Assembly (NCBI GenBank): GCA_905373275.1
Contig: CAJPSI010000006.1
Coordinates: 1-21,735 of the forward strand
Source: Candidatus Saccharibacteria bacterium UBA1103
GTDB taxonomy: Bacteria > Patescibacteriota > Saccharimonadia > Saccharimonadales > Saccharimonadaceae
Length of the DNA: 21,735 bases
Direction: 5' to 3'
Shown piece by piece: positions 1 to 8,396 of the stretch (position 1 is its first letter; every line of letters begins with the position of its first letter). Below the pieces are notes generated by a model. The model searched no databases. It had not been told where the DNA came from and was given only the letters and a program-made list of their open reading frames with translations. A program made the translations under genes and the position numbers.

Positions 1-70
1 GTACTACTCGTACATAAGAGAGTCTGCTTTAATTGAGATTAGACTAAGGCATGAGACTGGGGAAATTACG
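1..70 (+). repeat. L module, copy 1 (cut by window start)
   Basis: This is the right-hand end module of the E repeat family. It begins with GTACTACTCGTAC, runs through an AT-rich part containing TTAATTGAGATTAGACTAAG, and ends in GGGGAAATTAC. Near-identical stretches occur at 8022-8100 (+) and, in reverse, at 19124-19210, 20535-20613 and 21626-21698. The left part of the element would lie outside the window. No coding potential is seen. Confidence 0.8.
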
Positions 71-120
71 GGCATATTAACAAGATTAAGCCTCGTAGCT
101 CAGGGCAGGGCACATGGTCT

Positions 121-212
121 CCTCAGACCTGGCGACGTACAACCTACCACTGGCAATTGCTATCTAGCTGTTATATCAACAGTCTTCGTCAACCATATCG
201 CCCTGCTCTTAC
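121..212 (+). repeat. E-prime core variant, copy 1
   Basis: This stretch contains CTGGCGACGTA, then ACCACTGGCAATTGC, then CTGTTATATCAACAG (a small hairpin with arms CTGTT and AACAG), then TCTTCGTCAACCA. A close copy lies at 8241-8310, and a diverged one at 19411-19483 inside a separate inverted repeat. It resembles the E core but is a distinct subtype. Function unknown. Confidence 0.7.
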
Positions 213-234
213 GCACTATCATCCTTTATCGCAC

Positions 235-360
235 TAAAGGGTGTCTTTCGTCCTTCGTCTGCGTCAGTCATTTCCTGAAGACTGTGCACGCTTGAAGCTC
301 AGCAGTGCACGAGCCAGCCAGGCGGGTCTGAAGGAAATGATGACGAGACGAAGAGTGAAG
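235..360 (+). repeat. D module, copy 1 (structured palindromic repeat)
   Basis: An imperfect palindrome of about 100 bp. The outer arms are 253-276 and 332-353: CTTCGTCT pairs with AGACGAAG, CGTCA with TGACG, and TCATTTCCT with AGGAAATGA, with single unpaired G bases at 261 and 267. An inner stem pairs GTGCAC (284-289) with GTGCAC (305-310) around a small TGA/TCA hairpin. The segment GAGCCAGCCAGGCGG follows and is invariant in every copy. A conserved flank, AAAGGGTGTC, precedes the 5' arm. Other copies are at 8397-8496, 14387-14450 (half), 19235-19337, 21299-21400 and 21488-21590. It could be a mobile palindromic repeat or a structured RNA. Confidence 0.85.
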
Positions 361-442
361 GGTTAATTAAGTAGTTGAGCTGGTACCATATTTGCATTTT
401 CAGAAATAATCAACTACACTATCAGCAATGAAGTAGTGTAAG

Positions 443-533
443 TCTGTTTGTGGTGCTCGTTCTCGGCGGTACGAGCTCCTCAGGTATGGTCTCATTTACA
501 CACTACGGTGAGACCGGACTGCAGTCAAACAGA
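443..533 (+). other. Possible three-way-junction structure upstream of rpoB
   Basis: TCTGTTTG (443-450) pairs perfectly with CAAACAGA (526-533). Two hairpins are nested inside: GGTGCTCGT (452-460) with ACGAGCTCC (471-479), one mismatch, and GGTCTCA (488-494) with TGAGACC (509-515). A further hairpin, TACACTA/TAGTGTA, lies just upstream near 413-439. No poly-T follows, so it does not look like a terminator. If it is transcribed with rpoB it would be a leader structure ending about 55 nt before the start codon. No family was recognised, and only one copy is present. Confidence 0.45.
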
Positions 534-587
534 ATTAGGTCCTTCAGCCAAGCCATATTTATATAAATAAGAGTAGAGGAGAGACTC

Positions 588-3500
588 GTGGCAGAAGCAA
601 CGAAGCAATACGTGGTAGATGGGGTGACCAAACGCACCTATTTCCGCCCGGAGCACAAAGTCATAGACCTACCGGATCTGGTCGGACACCTAAAGTCATC
701 GTGGCGCAAGATGGTCGATAGCGACCTGGGCGACATCTTTAGTGAGGTTAATCCGATCGATGACTATACCGGTGAGAAGCTAAGCCTCAGCTTTAAGGAC
801 TATCATTTTGGTGAGCCCAAGATATCAGACAAGGAGGCTATCCGGGATAACGCCGACTACACAGCGCCCTTGTACGCTAACGTCGAGCTGGTAAATCGGA
901 CGACCGGTGAGGTCAAGGAGCAAGAGCTTTATCTAGGCGAATACCCCTGGATGACCGACCGAGGTACTTTCGTAATCAACGGTTCTGAGCGGGTGATCAT
1001 CTCGCAGCTGATCCGCAGTAACGGTGTCTACTTTGATGCCGAGCAAGTCGGTGATCAGCGCTACTATGGTGCTCGCATCATGCCCAGTCGAGGTGCTTGG
1101 TTTCAGTTCGAGACTGACTCGCATGGAGTCATCTGGGTCAGGATTGACCGTCGCCGCAAGATGCCGGTGACGACACTGCTGCGAGCCCTGGGCTACAGCA
1201 CTAATACCGCCATCAATGAGCTATTTGCTAAGACTAATCATGGTGAGGTTGATTACATTAAAGAAACCATCGCTAAGGAGAGCAGCCGAACTACCAACGA
1301 GGCGCTGATTGACGTCTTTCAGCGTCTCAGACCCGGCGATCTAGCTACGGTCGAGAACGCTCGCCAGATGATAGAGCGATCATTCTTTGACTTCAAGCGT
1401 TTCGATATGGGTAAAGTTGGTCGCTACAAGCTCAACCGTCGCCTGGATAATATCAAAAAAGATCTAGGTATGCCGACCGGGCTGACTGAGACGAACGAGA
1501 ACCGGGTTTTACTGCTTGACGATCTGGTGGCTATTGTCAATGAGATCATCAGGCTCAATAACACTCGGGAGCCGGCTGATGACATCGATGCTTTCTACAA
1601 TCGTCGAGTGCGTCTGGTGGGTGAGTTGGTGGCTCGTCAATTCCGAGTGGGACTACTGCGCCTAGAGCGCAATATCCGTGATCGGATGACCGTGGCGGAT
1701 CTGGCTACGGTGACGCCGGCTCAGCTGATCAACGCCCGACCGATCGTGGCGGCAGTGAGAGAGTTCTTTGCTTCGTCACAGCTTTCGCAGTACATGGAGC
1801 AGGAGAACCCGATCGCCGAGCTGTCGCATCGCCGCCGCCTCAGTTCGACCGGCCCCGGTGGCTTGACTAGAGAGCGAGCTAAGATCGATGTACGTGATGC
1901 CCACCCGACTCATTACTCCAGAGTTTGTATCATTGAGACACCTGAGGGTGGAGCAGTCGGTCTGGTGCTGAACTTAGCTACTCACGCTAAGATCAACGAC
2001 TATGGCTTTATCACCGCACCATACCGCAAGGTGATTGACGGCAAGGTGACGAATCAGATCGAGTATCTGGATGCCGAGGCGGAGACGCATGAGACTATCG
2101 CTGAGAGCTCAGTCCGGCTGAACCCCGACGGTTCTTTCACTGACGAACGAGTGGATGTTCGACGCAACCTGCGCCCGGAAACGGTTGACAATCACGAGGT
2201 TACTTATATGGATGCCAGCTCGATGCAGGTGATTGGGACGACGGCTTCGCTGATTCCTTTTGTCGAGCGCAACCGCATGGATCGCAACCTAATGGGCTCG
2301 AACATGCAGCGCCAGGCGGTACCGCTGATCAATCCCGAGTCGCCGACCGTTGGTACCGGTGTCGAACATGAGCTGGCCATGAATACTTCCTCGCTGATCG
2401 TAGCTGAGGCGGCAGGTGAGGTGCTCAAAGCTGATGCCGATGAGATCCGGGTTAAATACAGCGACAAGCTGATCAAGACTTATCACCCGACCCATTTCGT
2501 CAAGACTAACGCCAATCGGTCGTTCAACCAGCGAGTGGTGGTGACTCGGGGGCAAAAGGTCAAACAGGGGCAGCCGCTGATCGAGGGGGCGTCCATTGCC
2601 GATGGCGAAGTGGCGCTTGGTCGAGATGTGATCGTCGCCTACATGCCGTGGAAAGGCTACAACATGGAGGATGCCATTATTGTCAGCCGACGCTTGGTCG
2701 AGGACGACGCTCTCACCAGCATTGATATCGCCAGCTCCATGGTTGAAGTACGAGACACTAAGCTCGGTCCGGAAATTGTCACCAGGGATATCCCTAATGC
2801 TTCCGAGGAGGCATTACGCAACCTTGACGAGAACGGTATCGTAGCAGTCGGCTCAGAGGTCAAGCCAGGTGATGTCTTAGTAGGTAAGATTACACCGAAA
2901 GGCGAGCAGGAGCTTAGCTCGGAGGAGCGCTTACTCAGGGCAATCTTCGGCGAGAAAGCTCGTGACGTGCGGGATACCTCGCATCGAGTCGGCCGCTCGG
3001 AGGGCGGCAAGGTGGTAGCGGTACGGATCTTTGATCGGGACTCCGGCTACGAGCTCAAGGCCGGTGTGTTGAAGCAGATCGAGATCTTCATCGCCCAGAC
3101 TCGCAAGATTCAGGTCGGTGACAAGCTGGCCGGTCGTTATGGTAATAAAGGCGTAGTGGCTCGGGTCTTGAATGAAGAGGATATGCCTTTCATGGCTGAT
3201 GGTACACCGGTTGATATGATCTTAAATCCGATGGGTGTGGCTTCTCGTATGAACCTGGCTCAGCTCTTTGAGGTGCATATCGGCATGGCGGCTCGCAAGC
3301 TGGGTTACAAGGTGGCCACTCAGGTTTTCCGAGGTATCCCTAATGACAAGATTGCCGATGAGCTGGAGCGAGCCGGCTACGATCGGAGCGGTAAGTTCGA
3401 GCTTTATGATGGGCGAACCGGCGAACCATTCCAGGAGGAGACTACCGTCGGGGTGATGTACATGATCAAGCTTCGGCACATGGTTATTGATAAGATTCAT

Positions 3501-4013
3501 GCTCGGTCGACCGGACCGTACACTATGGTCACTCAGCAGCCGCTAGGTGGGCGAGCCCACAATGGCGGTCAGCGTCTGGGAGAGATGGAAGTCTGGGCAC
3601 TGGAGGCCTATGGTGCAGCTACTACCTTGCAGGAGATGCTGACTATCAAGTCGGATGATGTTAAGGGGCGAGCTCGGGCTTACGAGGCGATCATCAAGGG
3701 CAACCGAATCGAAGGACCGGATATACCGGAAGGCTTCAAGGTGCTGGTTAAAGAGCTGCAAGGCTTGGGGCTCAAGGTTGATCTACTGGATAACGATGAG
3801 CTAAGAGACGCTGAGGCACTGGTGACTGAGGCTGGCGATGGCGGTAAGGTCGAGGCTGACCGGGAGGTGGCTGAGTCATTAGCCGAGACGATGGACGAGC
3901 CGATTGATGAAGCACCCGAGCTGGACGACGAGGATAATCTTGCCTTTGTCGCATCGGATGATGAAGCAGAGCCGGATGATATTAGTGAACTAAGTGACGA
4001 GGAGGAGGCGTAA
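588..4013 (+). CDS. rpoB: DNA-directed RNA polymerase subunit beta
   Basis: The beta subunit forms one pincer of RNA polymerase and much of the rifampicin pocket and active-site wall. The 1141-residue product is collinear with bacterial RpoB: an N-terminal segment with GEYPWMTDRGTFVINGSERV, the rifampicin-cluster region near residues 400-423 (SQYMEQENP...HRRRLSSTGPGG), HPTHYSRVC and IETPEG, the GYNMEDAI motif, KLAGRYGNKG, and the C-terminal GQRLGEMEVWALEAYGA clamp segment. It ends in a very acidic tail rich in D and E. The start is GTG, 6 nt after GGAG; the protein then begins AEATKQ. No rplJ-rplL precede it, unlike the common bacterial order. It overlaps rpoC in TAATG, so translation is probably coupled. 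In the rifampicin cluster the E. coli D516 position is Glu and L533 is Thr. Confidence 0.99.
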   Translation: MAEATKQYVVDGVTKRTYFRPEHKVIDLPDLVGHLKSSWRKMVDSDLGDIFSEVNPIDDYTGEKLSLSFKDYHFGEPKISDKEAIRDNADYTAPLYANVELVNRTTGEVKEQELYLGEYPWMTDRGTFVINGSERVIISQLIRSNGVYFDAEQVGDQRYYGARIMPSRGAWFQFETDSHGVIWVRIDRRRKMPVTTLLRALGYSTNTAINELFAKTNHGEVDYIKETIAKESSRTTNEALIDVFQRLRPGDLATVENARQMIERSFFDFKRFDMGKVGRYKLNRRLDNIKKDLGMPTGLTETNENRVLLLDDLVAIVNEIIRLNNTREPADDIDAFYNRRVRLVGELVARQFRVGLLRLERNIRDRMTVADLATVTPAQLINARPIVAAVREFFASSQLSQYMEQENPIAELSHRRRLSSTGPGGLTRERAKIDVRDAHPTHYSRVCIIETPEGGAVGLVLNLATHAKINDYGFITAPYRKVIDGKVTNQIEYLDAEAETHETIAESSVRLNPDGSFTDERVDVRRNLRPETVDNHEVTYMDASSMQVIGTTASLIPFVERNRMDRNLMGSNMQRQAVPLINPESPTVGTGVEHELAMNTSSLIVAEAAGEVLKADADEIRVKYSDKLIKTYHPTHFVKTNANRSFNQRVVVTRGQKVKQGQPLIEGASIADGEVALGRDVIVAYMPWKGYNMEDAIIVSRRLVEDDALTSIDIASSMVEVRDTKLGPEIVTRDIPNASEEALRNLDENGIVAVGSEVKPGDVLVGKITPKGEQELSSEERLLRAIFGEKARDVRDTSHRVGRSEGGKVVAVRIFDRDSGYELKAGVLKQIEIFIAQTRKIQVGDKLAGRYGNKGVVARVLNEEDMPFMADGTPVDMILNPMGVASRMNLAQLFEVHIGMAARKLGYKVATQVFRGIPNDKIADELERAGYDRSGKFELYDGRTGEPFQEETTVGVMYMIKLRHMVIDKIHARSTGPYTMVTQQPLGGRAHNGGQRLGEMEVWALEAYGAATTLQEMLTIKSDDVKGRARAYEAIIKGNRIEGPDIPEGFKVLVKELQGLGLKVDLLDNDELRDAEALVTEAGDGGKVEADREVAESLAETMDEPIDEAPELDDEDNLAFVASDDEAEPDDISELSDEEEA

Positions 4014-7000
4014 TGGCACGATCACAAGACGAGAAGTCAGTGGCTGACTTTAATGCTGTTCGACTGACTATTGCTAGCCGAGAGGATATTTTAGCTTGGT
4101 CTTACGGCGAAGTGCTAAAGCCTGAGACGATCAATTACCGTACTCAGAAGCCGGAGCGAGATGGCTTATTCTGCGAGCGAATCTTTGGACCGGTCAAGGA
4201 TATCAACTCTAATGACGCCAAGCTCAAGGGTGTGCGTAGCCGAGAGGCGGCCGTCGACAAGAACGGTGAGCTGGTCACAAAGAGCTCAGCCCGGCGAGAG
4301 CGGATGGGGCATATCAGCCTGGCTACACCGGTAGCCCATATCTGGTTCATGCGAGGTGTACCCAGTGCTATGTCACTTCTGCTTAATATCACCGTCAAGA
4401 ATCTGGAGCGGATTGCTTATTATCAGTCGTATGTTATCTTGGCAGTTGACCAAGAGACGGTTGATCAATTCAGGGCAGATGTTGAGGCGGAGCGAGAGGC
4501 CGGGCGAGCCGCCATCAAGATGCGCTACGATAAGGCGGCTAATGCACCTGAAGTCGAGGGTGACAACCCGGTCGACTTGCAAGCCCTCAGCAAGGAGATG
4601 GATAACGAGCTGAAAGAACTGGAGGATAACTATACTTACAAGAAAGAGGCGCTGGACAAGTTTCAGAAGAGTGCTCTGATCTCGGAGAATGATTACCTCA
4701 ACTTGCCGGAAGGCTACGAGGATCTGATCGAGGTTGGCATGGGCGGTGAGGCGCTCTATCGGCTGCTGAGCGAGATTGATCTGGATCAATTGATTAACGA
4801 TCTACGTGAAGAAGCGGCGACCAAGAAATCAGCCAGTGCCATCAAGAAGAAGTTGCAGAAACGGCTCAAGATCCTCGAGGGTATTCAGGCGGCCGGCATC
4901 AAGCCGGAGTCGATGTGCTTGACCGTCCTACCGGTCATTCCGCCGGACTTGCGACCGATGGTTCAGCTAACCGGTGGTCGGTTCGCCACCTCTGACTTAA
5001 ACGATCTGTACCGACGAGTGATTAATCGCAACAACCGTCTGAAGAAGCTGGCTGAGCTGAATGCTCCGGAAGTGATTACTCGCAATGAGATGAGAATGCT
5101 CCAAGAGGCAGTTGATGCTCTGATCGACAACAGTGCCACTCGGGGTAGCCGAGCCGCTCAAGCGACTAATCGACGTCGACTTAAGTCGCTATCCGATTCG
5201 CTCAAGGGCAAGCAAGGTCGTTTCCGCCAAAACTTACTGGGTAAGCGGGTCGATTATTCCGGTCGTTCAGTCATCGTTTCGGGTCCGGAGCTGACGATAG
5301 ATCAGTGCGGTATGCCTAAGACCATGGCTCTGGAGCTATTCAAGCCGTTTGTCATTTCTAAGCTTATGGAGTGGGAGCAGGCGCACAATATCCACACAGC
5401 TCAACGTCTGATTGACTCGGGTGATCCGGTGGTTTGGGACGCTCTGGATGAGGTGATTCAGGGCAAGTATGTCCTGCTTAACCGGGCGCCGACCTTACAC
5501 CGTCTATCTATCCAGGCGTTTCAGCCTAAGCTGATCGAAGGCTTGGCTATTCAGGTTAGTCTGCTGGCGCTGAAAGGCTTCAATGCTGATTTTGACGGCG
5601 ATATGATGGCGGTTCATTTGCCGCTCTCGGAGGAAGCGCAGGCAGAAGCTCGGGATCTGATGTCGGTTCGAAGTAACCTGCTCAAGCCGGCTGACGGCAG
5701 TCCGGTGCTATATATCTCTCAGGATATTGTACTGGGGTGCTACTACATGACCTATGACAAGCAATCAACTCAGCTAAAGGAAGGCGAGAAGCGTCGGATC
5801 TTTAGCTCACCGGCCGAAGCAGTCATGGCGAAAGATGCCGGCGAGATCAAGTACCAGACACCGATCACCATTCGTTTCAGGGGTAAGACCTATGATACGA
5901 CTCTGGGTCGAGTCCTGGTCAATGAGGTGCTGCCGGAGGACTTTCCTTTCGTCAATCAGACCTTAGCGAAATCTGACCTAACTCGGGTGGTAGCGAGAGT
6001 TTTCGATGGTTATGGTGCGGATGTGGCTGCTGATACGGCCGATAATCTTAAAAATCTAGCGTTTGAATACGCTACTCAATCGGCTCTCTCGACCGGTATG
6101 GATGACTATTTCGAGGTTGATGATATCGATGAGATTATGAGCAATGGTGATGCTAGAGTGGCGCAGATAGCCGGGCAGTACAACGACGGCTTGATCACTA
6201 ACGATGAGCGCAAGCGCTTGACTGTCAAGGTCTGGCGAGATGTTGATGCTAAAGTGACCTCTGAAGTAGAGGAGCGTCTACAGGTGACCGACTCGTCCGT
6301 GTCGGTATTAGCCCTGTCGGGAGCTCGTGGTGATGTCAATTGTATCAAGCAGGCGGGGGCGATGATCGGTGTACAGGTGGATGCCACCGGTAAGGACATC
6401 GAGCTACCGGTCAAGAGTCCGTACAAGATGGGCATGACCCCGCTGGAGGCTTTCGTGGTAACTCGCGGTTCTCGCTATGGTGGTGTCTCGACCGCTCTAA
6501 AGACGGCTGAGTCCGGCTACCTGACCAGACGTCTGGTAGATGTGGCGCAAGATGTCTTCACGGTGCCGGATGATCAGGTGCCGGAAGACCCGGGCCTCAC
6601 TATCTACCGGGACGAGGCTGATATCACCGGCGTTAGCTTCGCTAAGCGTCTGGACGGCCGATACGCCGCCGAGGATGTGACCGGCTATGTCATGAAAGGT
6701 GATCTGATTAGCTCCGACATTGCGGCGGCTATTGATAAGGATGAGTCGATTAACGAAGTTAAGATCATGTCGGTGCTCTCGACGCCCGAGCTCAGAGGTG
6801 TACCACGCAAATCTTATGGTCTCGACCTCTCGACCAACTTCCTGGTCAGCGAAGCTGAGCCGATCGGCGTCATCGCTGCTCAGTCGATCGGTGAGCTGGG
6901 TATGCAGCTGACCCTGGATACCAAGCATAGTGGTGGTGTCGGCGGAGCTAATATCTCTACCGGTATTGTTCGTGTCGAGGAGCTCTTGGAGGCCCGCAGT

Positions 7001-7843
7001 CCAAGCGGTGAAGCGTGCTTGGCGAGAGTTGACTTGACAGTCCAATCCATCAATGAGACTGAGGATAATTACGTCATCAATGTCATGCCTGACCAGATCA
7101 AGGTCAAAGATGAGGCGACGGGCGAGCTGGTAGCGGTGGAGTTCGGCGTATCGGATATCATGACCACCCCGCACCCCAGTGCTTCTGAGAATCGGGCTAA
7201 ACCGGTCGTAACTCGTCGGGAAGACGGTTCGTTTGATGTAACTTTGCGTAATGACCAATATCAGCTGGCAGTATCAGCCGGTGACCATGTCGATAAGGGC
7301 GACTGTGTGACGGTCGGGTCGAAGCACCTGGGCGACCTCTTCGAGACTCAGGGTGTTGCTGCGACTGAGCGCTATGTGATTGATGAGATGCTCAAGATCT
7401 ACGCCTCCCAGGGCGGTAATGTCTCGGCTAAGCATATGGAGATCATCGTTCGCCAGATGTTCAGTCGGGTTAGGATTAGTGATCCGGGCGACGGCTCATA
7501 TATCGCCGGTGACGTGGTCAGCAAGGCGTCGGTGATGGATGAGAATAGAGAGTTGGTCGCCCAGGGTAAAGAGCCGGCGACGTTTGATCAGCTACTGCTC
7601 GGCATCACTAAGGTGTCGGTTAATAGCGATTCCTTCCTCTCGGGGGCGTCTTTCCAAGATACTACCAGGGTGCTGATCAGCGCTGCTATTTCAGGGCGGG
7701 TTGATCATCTCAAGGGGCTGAAAGAGAATGTCATCATCGGTCGTAAGATTCCGGTGGGCACGGGTGCTTTGCCTGAGCCTGAGTTGGCAGAAGAGCGTTT
7801 CGAGGCTGAGCCCGATCAGCAGCCTGCGGGCAGCTTAGTGTAA
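4013..7843 (+). CDS. rpoC: DNA-directed RNA polymerase subunit beta-prime, lacking both zinc-site cysteine sets
   Basis: Beta-prime carries the catalytic magnesium site, seen here as NADFDGDMMAVHLPL. Other landmarks are PETINYRTQKPERDGLFC at the N-terminus, RRERMGHI, the GKRVDYSGRSVIV and LLNRAPTLHRLSIQAF segments, the trigger-loop region with TRGSRYGG and TRRLVDVAQD, and EPIGVIAAQSIGE. The length, 1276 residues, is usual. The zinc ribbon normally holding four Cys just after GLFC..IFGP (E. coli C70, C72, C85, C88) is present as sequence of similar length (about residues 62-92) but contains no Cys. The second site (E. coli C814, C888, C895, C898) also has none: the stretch before EPIGV reads VLSTPELRGVPRKSYG. 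The start codon overlaps the rpoB stop, and the SD GGAGGAGG lies in the rpoB tail. No clear terminator follows; repeat module R begins 46 bp after the stop. Confidence 0.99.
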   Translation: MARSQDEKSVADFNAVRLTIASREDILAWSYGEVLKPETINYRTQKPERDGLFCERIFGPVKDINSNDAKLKGVRSREAAVDKNGELVTKSSARRERMGHISLATPVAHIWFMRGVPSAMSLLLNITVKNLERIAYYQSYVILAVDQETVDQFRADVEAEREAGRAAIKMRYDKAANAPEVEGDNPVDLQALSKEMDNELKELEDNYTYKKEALDKFQKSALISENDYLNLPEGYEDLIEVGMGGEALYRLLSEIDLDQLINDLREEAATKKSASAIKKKLQKRLKILEGIQAAGIKPESMCLTVLPVIPPDLRPMVQLTGGRFATSDLNDLYRRVINRNNRLKKLAELNAPEVITRNEMRMLQEAVDALIDNSATRGSRAAQATNRRRLKSLSDSLKGKQGRFRQNLLGKRVDYSGRSVIVSGPELTIDQCGMPKTMALELFKPFVISKLMEWEQAHNIHTAQRLIDSGDPVVWDALDEVIQGKYVLLNRAPTLHRLSIQAFQPKLIEGLAIQVSLLALKGFNADFDGDMMAVHLPLSEEAQAEARDLMSVRSNLLKPADGSPVLYISQDIVLGCYYMTYDKQSTQLKEGEKRRIFSSPAEAVMAKDAGEIKYQTPITIRFRGKTYDTTLGRVLVNEVLPEDFPFVNQTLAKSDLTRVVARVFDGYGADVAADTADNLKNLAFEYATQSALSTGMDDYFEVDDIDEIMSNGDARVAQIAGQYNDGLITNDERKRLTVKVWRDVDAKVTSEVEERLQVTDSSVSVLALSGARGDVNCIKQAGAMIGVQVDATGKDIELPVKSPYKMGMTPLEAFVVTRGSRYGGVSTALKTAESGYLTRRLVDVAQDVFTVPDDQVPEDPGLTIYRDEADITGVSFAKRLDGRYAAEDVTGYVMKGDLISSDIAAAIDKDESINEVKIMSVLSTPELRGVPRKSYGLDLSTNFLVSEAEPIGVIAAQSIGELGMQLTLDTKHSGGVGGANISTGIVRVEELLEARSPSGEACLARVDLTVQSINETEDNYVINVMPDQIKVKDEATGELVAVEFGVSDIMTTPHPSASENRAKPVVTRREDGSFDVTLRNDQYQLAVSAGDHVDKGDCVTVGSKHLGDLFETQGVAATERYVIDEMLKIYASQGGNVSAKHMEIIVRQMFSRVRISDPGDGSYIAGDVVSKASVMDENRELVAQGKEPATFDQLLLGITKVSVNSDSFLSGASFQDTTRVLISAAISGRVDHLKGLKENVIIGRKIPVGTGALPEPELAEERFEAEPDQQPAGSLV

Positions 7844-7889
7844 TTCGCCGGCGTGCATTAGCTAATCCGTATTATGGCTCAGAGCATAG

Positions 7890-8098
7890 TCTGTAATTCC
7901 CTCCACGTATAACTCTTCTCTGTACGAGTAGTACAGGTGGTTTCCTCAGGCTTGGCACCGTATAAACTACCACGTGCACTGGTAAGCTTACTGATATATC
8001 AACAGCCTTCGTCAATCACACTGTACTACTCGTACCTAAGGAATGTCTGCTTTAATTGAGATTAGACTAAGTAATGAGACCAGGGGAAATTACGTCTG
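7890..8098 (+). repeat. E element, full copy 1 (nested inverted repeats)
   Basis: A 205-210 bp repeat in the rpoC-rpsL gap. The outer ends are TCTGTAATTCCC on the left and GGGGAAATTAC on the right, in inverted orientation. A second inverted pair lies inside: TGTACGAGTAGTACAGGTGG near 7921-7940 and ACTGTACTACTCGTACC near 8020-8036. The core between them has GGCACCGTATAAACTACCA, CGTGCACTGG and the palindrome TGATATATCA, followed by CCTTCGTCAA. A second full copy is at 20535-20741 in reverse. No ORF is present, so if it is mobile it must depend on a transposase elsewhere, as MITEs do. It may instead be structural. Confidence 0.8.
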
Positions 8099-8140
8099 TA
8101 TCAATGCCTTAGTCAGAGTAGCTCACCTAGCTTCCTCAGA

Positions 8141-8245
8141 CCCCAGCACGATGCTTAATACTCATAACCACAAAGGAAGCCTAAGGCATAAGTAATGCTT
8201 TGCTGTGTCTAGCTAGCCTGACTAGCGTCAGCTGGACAGGCTGGC
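8141..8245 (+). repeat. M module, copy 1
   Basis: The stretch starting CCCAGCACGATGCTTAATACT, continuing through GCTTTGCTGTGTCTAG and GCCTGACTAGCGTC to CAGCTGGACAGGCTGGC, matches 19601-19702 in reverse, with scattered differences. At the second locus it is bracketed by a 19-bp direct repeat; here only the right-hand CAGCTGGACAGGCT is intact. No coding potential is seen. Confidence 0.7.
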
Positions 8246-8310
8246 GACGTATAAGTCACCACTGGCAATTGCAACCTTGCTGTTATATCAACAGTCTTCG
8301 TCAACCACAT
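8241..8310 (+). repeat. E-prime core variant, copy 2
   Basis: GGCGACGTATAAG, then CACCACTGGCAATTGC, then CTGTTATATCAACAG and TCTTCGTCAACCACAT, match 121-212 closely. The downstream bases CGCCCTACTCTTACGC are also shared with the first copy. It directly abuts module M and is followed by module D, the same order as in the reversed 19.1-19.7 kb block. Confidence 0.7.
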
Positions 8311-8396
8311 CGCCCTACTCTTACGCAAAAGTAGCCCTTTAGTTAATGGGTATTTTCCTCTGCTGACCTTCTTTTGTTATCACACCTTCCTTTGTC

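Noticed and set aside
93..140. tRNA-like start (GTAGCTCAGGGCAGGGC)
   Set aside because: It looks like a tRNA D-arm, but no acceptor stem, anticodon arm or TTCGA-type T-arm follows; it is part of the repeat mosaic.
235..360. Integron attC site or self-cleaving ribozyme as identity of module D
   Set aside because: The bulged, structure-conserved hairpin recalls attC, but the expected R-box core sites are not seen; no hammerhead core (CTGATGA with GAAA in the right places) is present either.
3880..4013. Acidic tail of RpoB as a frameshift artefact
   Set aside because: The frame stays open with regular codon use up to the TAATG junction and holds the rpoC SD, so it is a real extension.
6497..7258. 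Long minus-strand open frame inside rpoC
   Set aside because: It is antisense to clearly coding RpoC sequence, has no SD and no recognisable protein; a shadow of codon bias. The minus-strand frames inside fusA were rejected for the same reason.
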